Of a stretch of 37,500 bases of DNA, positions 31,102-37,500 are shown piece by piece (the stretch's first letter is position 1; each line of letters starts with the position of its first letter). Under the pieces are notes generated by a model, which ran no database searches, was not told where the DNA came from, and worked only from the letters and a program-made list of their open reading frames with translations. Both the position numbers and the translations under genes were made by a program. Location of the stretch: contig CM022671.1 in assembly GCA_012295275.1 (NCBI GenBank), positions 33,646,683 through 33,684,182 of the forward strand. The letters are read 5' to 3'. The DNA is from Chrysomallon squamiferum (lineage: Eukaryota > Mollusca > Gastropoda > Neomphalida > Peltospiridae).

Positions 31102-31387
31102 CGTTTCAGAACGCGGATCTTGACATTCTTGACGACCTTTCCTTGACCTTTTCCGTTTTTTACGACGTTCTTCAGCAGAAGAGGCCGCTTGCGTCTAGCA
31201 GAACCGGAAGAGATGACAACAATTGACGTCTGCTCCGATTTCATGTCGATTTCTTGACATTCCGAGTTGACGTTGTTATGACTGTCGTCGTAGTCGTTGT
31301 TGTCCTTACTAATTTCTGCGGCTGTAACCATATCCTTTGTTCCGAAGTATTTGTGTCAGTCATACAGAGAATGTGTAAATATGGTAC
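31102..31387 (-). CDS. Candidate alternative first coding exon of MITF
   Basis: An acceptor gtcttttAG (AG 31389-31388) is followed by 56 nt containing an in-frame stop, then ATG at 31331 and 76 codons plus two bases to a perfect donor GTGAGT at 31101. The peptide MVTAAEISKDNNDYDDSHNN is followed by a basic half with an NLS-like SARRKRP and Lys/Val-rich repeats; no family is recognised. GC is well above the flanks. The donor phase equals that of MITF exon 1, and the only - strand exons downstream belong to MITF. Splicing to exon 2 would make CG|T (Arg) and a 474-residue isoform. It could instead be an exon of an unrecognised separate transcript. Confidence 0.6.
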
Positions 31388-31982
31388 CTAAAAGACAAAT
31401 GTTTAGAATAAATTTAAAATTATTATTATTAATGTTTTTTTTTTTTTTTTTTTTTTTTTGCTATTGTTGTTGTTATATCCTTGTGCTAAAAATAATTTGT
31501 CGTGCATTTGTTTTTCTTTTTTTTCTCTTTCTTTTTTTCTTCTTCTTCTTTTATATATTTTTATTTTATTTTATTTTTTTTTTTTTTTTTTAAATATGTA
31601 ATATAGACTTCTTTTACATCGTTTTGTAAAACTAGTTCAGCTCTAATGAATTTATATCTATTTAAACAAATCTTGTTACTTTTCATATTAACATATGATA
31701 ATTATTACGTATCAAACATAATCATGGTTTCAAAATTGTGATCGCTGAGAGAAGAAACCAGCAAACCAAACTCGATGGGTTATTCATCTGTTAGCAGAGC
31801 ATCAACGATCTCCTAGCTCCACATTCTCATGTCCAGACGATCTTCTCCCCACCACCCGATACACACACACACACTAAACCCAGTGTTTAGAGTAATAGTG
31901 ATACGAAGATGATCATAAAATGTTAAATGATTACGCTTGTTCATGTTATTCTGGTGAAGCATTTAAATAATTTCCCAATTAC

Positions 31983-32003
31983 CTTTTATTTATTTTTTAT
32001 TTT

Positions 32004-32084
<81 letters not shown>

Positions 32085-32087
32085 TTT
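31983..32087. repeat. (TTTA)n/(TTA)n array
   Basis: Tetranucleotide array passing into a trinucleotide array. Confidence 0.95.
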
Positions 32088-33186
32088 TTTTTACATTTAA
32101 AGCATTTTCTGAAAGTAGGTATATATTCATTATTTATTTATTTATTTATTTATTTTTTAATTTTTATAATTCGTAGCATGAATAAAATGAACTAACCTGT
32201 TCCAGCTACTTTTTTTTTTTTTTTTTCAGAGCCCGCTTAACAACATATCACCAATTTTTTCAGTTATTCTTTATTTTTCCACACAGTAAATAATTTCTTC
32301 CAGAATTCCAAAAATATAAATTTTGTCGATAAAATTAGAATTCATAAACACATAAAAAACAGCATTCGATACAGAATCATGAAGTTCTTTAGCAGTAATA
32401 TTCCAAAAGAAACTGAAAACAACGGTGTTCAGTGGAAATAACTTTGCGATCGACCCGCTAACCTATGTTACTAATACAAAGTAGTTATCAGCGTTGATTA
32501 CAGTTCATATGCATAATATATGCGCAGATTTAGGGGTGGGTACCTACCCTTTTAAAGTTTTTTGGCTGGTGTATTGTTTTTCTATATAACTGAAACGATT
32601 TTTGTCTGCAACGCAAACGTAGTGGTTGCGTGTCTTCCCCTCCCATTTACGGATTTGCCCCTGGTATAGCTTAAAGTTATAAAGTGTTATTTTTTTTATG
32701 TCTATTAAAGCTATTGTCATTTCCTGATCTTCACCTTTGTACTAATGTGACTTCATTTTTTTTTTTTTTATCATAGACATTTGTATCGTTAAATGCAGTT
32801 CACTGACTTCCTTGATAATAATCAACTTTTGTGAACATTAATGATGGAGCACGCCCCCTAATTATTCTGTACTTCTATTGTAATTATCTATGTATGTGTG
32901 TATGTATAGATTTGTGTTTGTGTGCGTGCGTGCATGTATATATGTTTGTATATATGTATCTATGTATGTATATGTTTGTGTCTGTGTGTATATATAGGTA
33001 TTATAGGATTTACATATTCTCTGTCTTACGTACGTCTGATTAGACTCTGCACATTGAGAGCATTCGAGAACGCACTGGTATTGGATGACAAAGTCCAGTC
33101 ACGATTTTACAAACCCGTCAGATGCCATGAAGACAATATTACAAACGGTTTCTCATTAATGGAGGGTAATCATTGCTTCCCACATA

Positions 33187-33330
33187 TATATATGTATGTA
33201 TGTATGTATGTTTGTATGTATGTATGTATGTATGTATGTATGTATGTATGTATCTATTTAGATATGTAGGCATTTAGATGTGTAGGCATTTAGATGTGTA
33301 GGTGTGTAGGTGTGTAGGTATATAGTTATG
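33187..33330. repeat. (TATG)n array and TAGG/TGTG minisatellite
   Basis: TATG tetranucleotides to about 33255, then short repeats of GTAGGCATTTAGATGT and GTAGGTGT. Confidence 0.9.
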
Positions 33331-33433
33331 TGTGTTTGTGTTTGCGTCTGTGAGTCTGTGTGTATGTGTATATATGTGTATATATGTATCTATATATGTA
33401 CGTATATAGGTAGGCGTGTAATGTGACTCTTAC

Positions 33434-33500
33434 CTTGGTTGGTTCACACCTGTTGAAATTAACGTCAGTGACAGTGCACATTTATAAATCATCCAACACA
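33434..33500 (-). other. Possible untranslated exon upstream of the alternative MITF exon
   Basis: A strong donor (CCAAG then GTAAGA at 33433-33428) on the - strand lies about 2 kb upstream of the acceptor at 31388. It could be a leader exon feeding the alternative coding exon. The 5' limit is arbitrary and there is no coding signal. Competing donors exist near 32197 (CAG then GTTAGT) and 36350 (AAG then GTAGGC). Confidence 0.15.
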
Positions 33501-35492
33501 AAAATATCAATGTAGTATTCTGATACACTGATAAGAATTTTTTTTTAATCTTGTTACAACGCTTATCTCAATACAATATTATATATGACCATGAAAAGTT
33601 ACTTTGAACGACAGCTCGTATCCTTGGAGAGAAATTATAACTTTTTGCACATCCGTTATCCTGTGTTTTGTTCTCTTTTCTAATGCCAGAAGGGAAAGTA
33701 AAAACGTTTCTTCTGTCTGTGTTGCCACAGTGAAAAGAATATAAAACTAGAAAAACCTCAGACGCTTCTTGTAAAGTCTGTTATTCTCGGATCCAAGTTT
33801 TAATTCCCGAATGAAAAACAGAAAAATATTTATTATCGAATTATGAAACAGCCACAGTGAACTAACTGAATCACAGAAAAACAGGAAGAATTCATCGTTA
33901 CTGGTTTTCAGCGCGGTTACCTTTTCTCTCCTATGTTGTTAGTGTTAACTGTTTGAGAATTTCCATTACGGAGAATTACGCACTGTGGCTCTGTCTTGCA
34001 GCTGGTCCTCCTATGCTTTGTCTTTCACTGACATAACTTGTCGTCCATAGTAAATACATACCACCAAACTGATAACGGCTAACAGTAGTAGATGGGTTAT
34101 GTAATCCAGTATGACACATTGACGAAGTTCACCGACTTCAGATTCACCTCGGATATTGTCAATGAAGAAGACTAAAGATTTCGCCTCGCCGTTCGAATGT
34201 TTTAAATGTCTTATATATTACACTCGAACACTTTTACATCCTGATTCTCTATAATGTCCTTGTTGGATTTGTTTTATTTAATACTGCAGTCAAATCAGTT
34301 TTCAGTAATCAAATACAGATTATAAAAATGATTGTTAAATGTAGACGTATACTTTGAATATGTTTAGAACGGTATTATAATTTTTCATTTGAATGTTTTT
34401 ATTGTTTCGGTCAAATGATGCGTTCCCTGAACATATCTACAGATTCATTATATGTTTAATTTTTTTTTTTTTTTAATACGGGATTATTCTTTAGACGTGT
34501 TTAAAAATGAACTTGAATTTAATTTCTACTCTCTTTGACACTGCTGATCAATTATCGTTTATATTGTAGTCCAGACAAATTTCGTGAACAAGATCTATTA
34601 TATATAGTTTACTCTTCGAATATTTTAGACTGTTCTCCGGTTAACCAGTTCTCTGCTTTGAACGCTTTTATATGTAACACACATTTAAATTTCTTGATAT
34701 AAATAACGTCTAAAATTATATACAAATTTATGATATGACTACGAATAAAAAAAATGCGTTAGTGACGTTTACGAACCTAGCAATCATATTTGCAAATGCA
34801 GTTGAGATCCGGTTGACATTACAAAGACGCTAAGAAGATGCAAAGTTGCAAAGTCGTCCGAACTTATTGCTTGAATACGAAATACAGTTCTGCAGTCAGA
34901 TTCACTGAGTCAGATATTAATGTTTGTAAAATTCAGTCAGTTGACGGAGTTCACGTTGCGACTACTACTGCTTGCACATTCAGTCTATTGTCAGCTTGAG
35001 ATACAGGATAAAAATCAGTGACCCCCAACCGAGTCAACATTTTTTTTCCTGGTTCGCGTCTGCTTTGTAGAACTGTTACAAAGGTTAACTGTTAAATCGT
35101 GTGCACATGGTCGTCCTCGACAACAAAGGAAAAAAAATGCGTTTCTATGAAAATAAACGCTCTGGCAACGACGATGACAACAGCATTTAATGAGAGTCAG
35201 TTAAACAAAAACGACAGCGACGTTGTGTTACGTAAGAATCTTTTTAAACAGGTGCTAGGAAAATAGTGGCTCGAGTTTATCCTGGTGAAAATAACTGTTG
35301 CTAGGGCCACGAAGATAACAACAGCAATGTCGTCGAGGACTATCTAGATGATTATGGAAATTTATTATTATATATTATTAAGAGCAGTCAGTATATAACG
35401 AAGAAAAAATTAAGACGATGATGACAAAAGATATCAGACGTGAATAAATAGAATTTAGAAATCAACAATAATTCTGCTTTATTTTTTTTATT

Positions 35493-35496
<4 letters not shown>

Positions 35497-35546
<50 letters not shown>

Positions 35547-35710
35547 CTAATGAATGACTGAATAAATTAATACATTTATTATACAGAACAGAACAACAGT
35601 TGTTCAAATAATATAAGATTTCTCGGAAAAGGATTGTTCGTTTTAAAGAGCAGAAACCGGAAAACTCAAACTAAAAGCAGCGAAAATTCTGTTTATTTTT
35701 AATAATAATT

Positions 35711-35750
<40 letters not shown>

Positions 35751-35950
35751 CAATAATGATGATGATAATAATAATTATAATAAAAATAATATTAATAATA
35801 GTGAACGAATAAATGAATCAAATTTGTCAATGACTGAATAAATTAGTATATTTATTTTGACAGAACAGAACAACAGTTGATCAGATAATACGAGATTTCT
35901 CGGAAATGCGTTGTTCGTTTTAAAGAGCAGAAACCGGAAAACTCGAACTA
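35497..35950. repeat. 277-bp tandem duplication including (AAT)n
   Basis: 35555-35673 and 35831-35950 are about 119-bp copies sharing CAGAACAGAACAACAGTTG and GAGCAGAAACCGGAAAACTC. Each is preceded by an (AAT)n array, so the duplicated unit includes the microsatellite. Confidence 0.9.
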
Positions 35951-36463
35951 TTGCTGTTCACAGTTCAGAGGTGTTTCAGTTTAATAACAGCTGTGTCTGC
36001 TGATTTATAACTTGTTTCAACTTTTCACTTTAAAAGAGTTCTCTTGTAACTTGCTCCAAGTCATTACGTCATTACTCATTAAAAAATTATTATGAGTTTC
36101 CAAAGCTAGTTGTAGCCTAATCGAAGTTACTCTAAGTTCATAATTGTAACATAAGTGCTTTTTTTCTCCGACCAGCTGGTTATTGTACGTATATGACACA
36201 TTTTCTAGGTCACTGTAAACTGTTTACTAGTGCTTACATTCATAGCGAGGTAAATCGGCCTTGACATATCACAAAACGCACACCAAAGACAAATCGTAAA
36301 GAAAAATCGAGAAAGCGGCGCTTTGTTGTAAATTTCACAAAAATAGCCTACCTTTATTCAGAAAGTTTTATGTTTCTATTTAACTGTTTGTGAGAATTGT
36401 ATTCTTATTTGCATGACTAAACTTGTTTACCCTTTTAACCCCTGCACATATACATCGACTCGT

Positions 36464-36467
<4 letters not shown>

Positions 36468-36525
<58 letters not shown>
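36468..36525. repeat. (AG)n microsatellite
   Basis: Pure AG tract in the MITF upstream region. Confidence 0.97.
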
Positions 36526-36528
<3 letters not shown>

Positions 36529-37500
36529 CATAAATATACATTTTTCTTTTTAAATCAGTGACTGATTAAATATGACCAGACAGTATTGTAACTTGCTGTG
36601 GAATCGGGCTAGTGATACAATCAGTAGTTTTTCAGTATTTTTGTCTCTATTCGAGATATACTGGTTTTCTTGTCCAGACACAATGCATTATTTAAATTCG
36701 AAACTTACTGAATGAATACTTCATTTTAACCTCCCTAACTCATATTAACACAAATACCGCTGACATCTTATAAACAATAACTCCTTCTATGTTAGTTATT
36801 GTCGCCTTATAAACAGTTAGAAACTATGATAAGAAATAAAATAAATTATAATATTATTAATAACACAAATAGGCGATGTAGCGAAATAAATAAAAACAAA
36901 AATAAAAAAAACAATAATATTGGGAGGCATCTCTTAATTACATAGAATAAATAAAAGAATATAATTTTTCCAGTGATAACTAAATTGTGTGTATAATAAT
37001 TTTGTAACAAGAGAAAGCTGGTACCATTTGTTGGACTATTACTAAGACAGGTAATTTAAGTCGTCACAGGTGAAGCTTTTAGTAATACAAACATGATGAA
37101 CCTGTTGTGTTTGTAAAGCGTGCACTGACCTAAACCTTAGAAAAAAAGTGCTATTATTCACAAGTAGATATGGACTCACTTTAAAGTTAATGCTTATGAA
37201 TATTTATCAGTTCATATGTTACATTCCGTAAAGAAAGTTAATACCAATGTGTAAAAACTGAACTGCATTGTTTTCATTGTCATCAACCGTTTTGTGTGAC
37301 GTATCCCATACTGCATTGCAACACGGCCATTTTTCTTTCTTATTTCGTTGTGATTAAGATGGCAAACTGTATAAATTCGTGTTCCATATTCTTAGAATTT
37401 TATGTATCATAATATTAATAATTTACTTTCAGCTAAACTAAATTGCTATTAAATTTTATTATGAACAATTTAAAATGATTACACTTGTTCATGTTATTCT

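Larger units (their letters stand above)
31388..37500. other. Upstream flank, no supported gene
   Basis: T-rich tracts (31435-31600), (TTTA)n, TATG repeats, the 277-bp duplication and an (AG)n array. The stretch 33000-33170 is open on the + strand (RAFENALVLDDKVQSRF) but sits between TATG arrays and matches nothing known to me. 33450-35350 is repeat-poor and could hold regulatory DNA. Confidence 0.5.

Noticed and set aside
32831-33269. + strand frames of 70 and 115 codons
   Set aside because: They are mostly TATG-repeat translation; the non-repeat centre (33000-33170) has no recognisable family or clear splice pair.

Overview
This window is AT-rich, intron-containing animal DNA, heavily loaded with simple-sequence arrays: nine long (AG)n/(CT)n tracts, plus (AC)n, (AT)n, (AAT)n, (TATC)n and poly-A. 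Only two protein-coding loci can be assembled, both from conserved spliced exons. The protein sequences and short tandem arrays fit a lophotrochozoan invertebrate, most likely a mollusc. That placement is an inference and the species cannot be fixed. No bacterial-style operon, viral gene, CRISPR array or rRNA was seen.

Locus 1 (+ strand, exons at 6393-6626, 12383-12595, 13104-13262 and 13715-13939) encodes the C-terminal half of the PET domain followed by three complete LIM domains of a Prickle/Testin-family protein. All splice junctions are phase 0. The protein stops 17 residues after LIM3, so it has the short Testin-like architecture, although most PET and LIM signature residues look more like Prickle. 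The exon with the first half of the PET domain was not found. A short ATG exon at 862-906 is phase-compatible but unproven.

Locus 2 (- strand, 29516 down to 23081) is a complete eight-exon MiT/TFE bHLH-leucine-zipper transcription factor (MITF/TFEB/TFE3 ortholog), 433 residues as assembled. All seven junctions keep phase and the frame closes exactly. It has the Rag-binding N-terminal helix, a polyQ tract, the acidic activation segment, the HER-type basic region, HLH, zipper and a C-terminal sumoylation motif. A second candidate first coding exon at 31387-31102 has a donor in the same phase as exon 1 and would splice to the same exon 2. This would give an alternative N-terminus of 76 residues, recalling the multiple first exons of vertebrate MITF.

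The two genes converge on about 9 kb of repeat-rich intergenic DNA (13940-23080). Beyond 31388 is about 6 kb of MITF upstream DNA with no supported gene. The most notable non-genic structures are: a 101-bp direct duplication in the MITF 5' region; a decayed partial tandem copy of MITF exon 7 in the preceding intron; a large inverted repeat just upstream of MITF exon 2; an 80-bp near-perfect palindrome; a minisatellite built from GTATC-N4-GATAC palindromes; four GCCAATCA boxes beside the MITF stop codon; and a 24-bp minisatellite that would be translated as a Cys-rich repeat if the LIM1 intron were retained. No wholly new system was identified.
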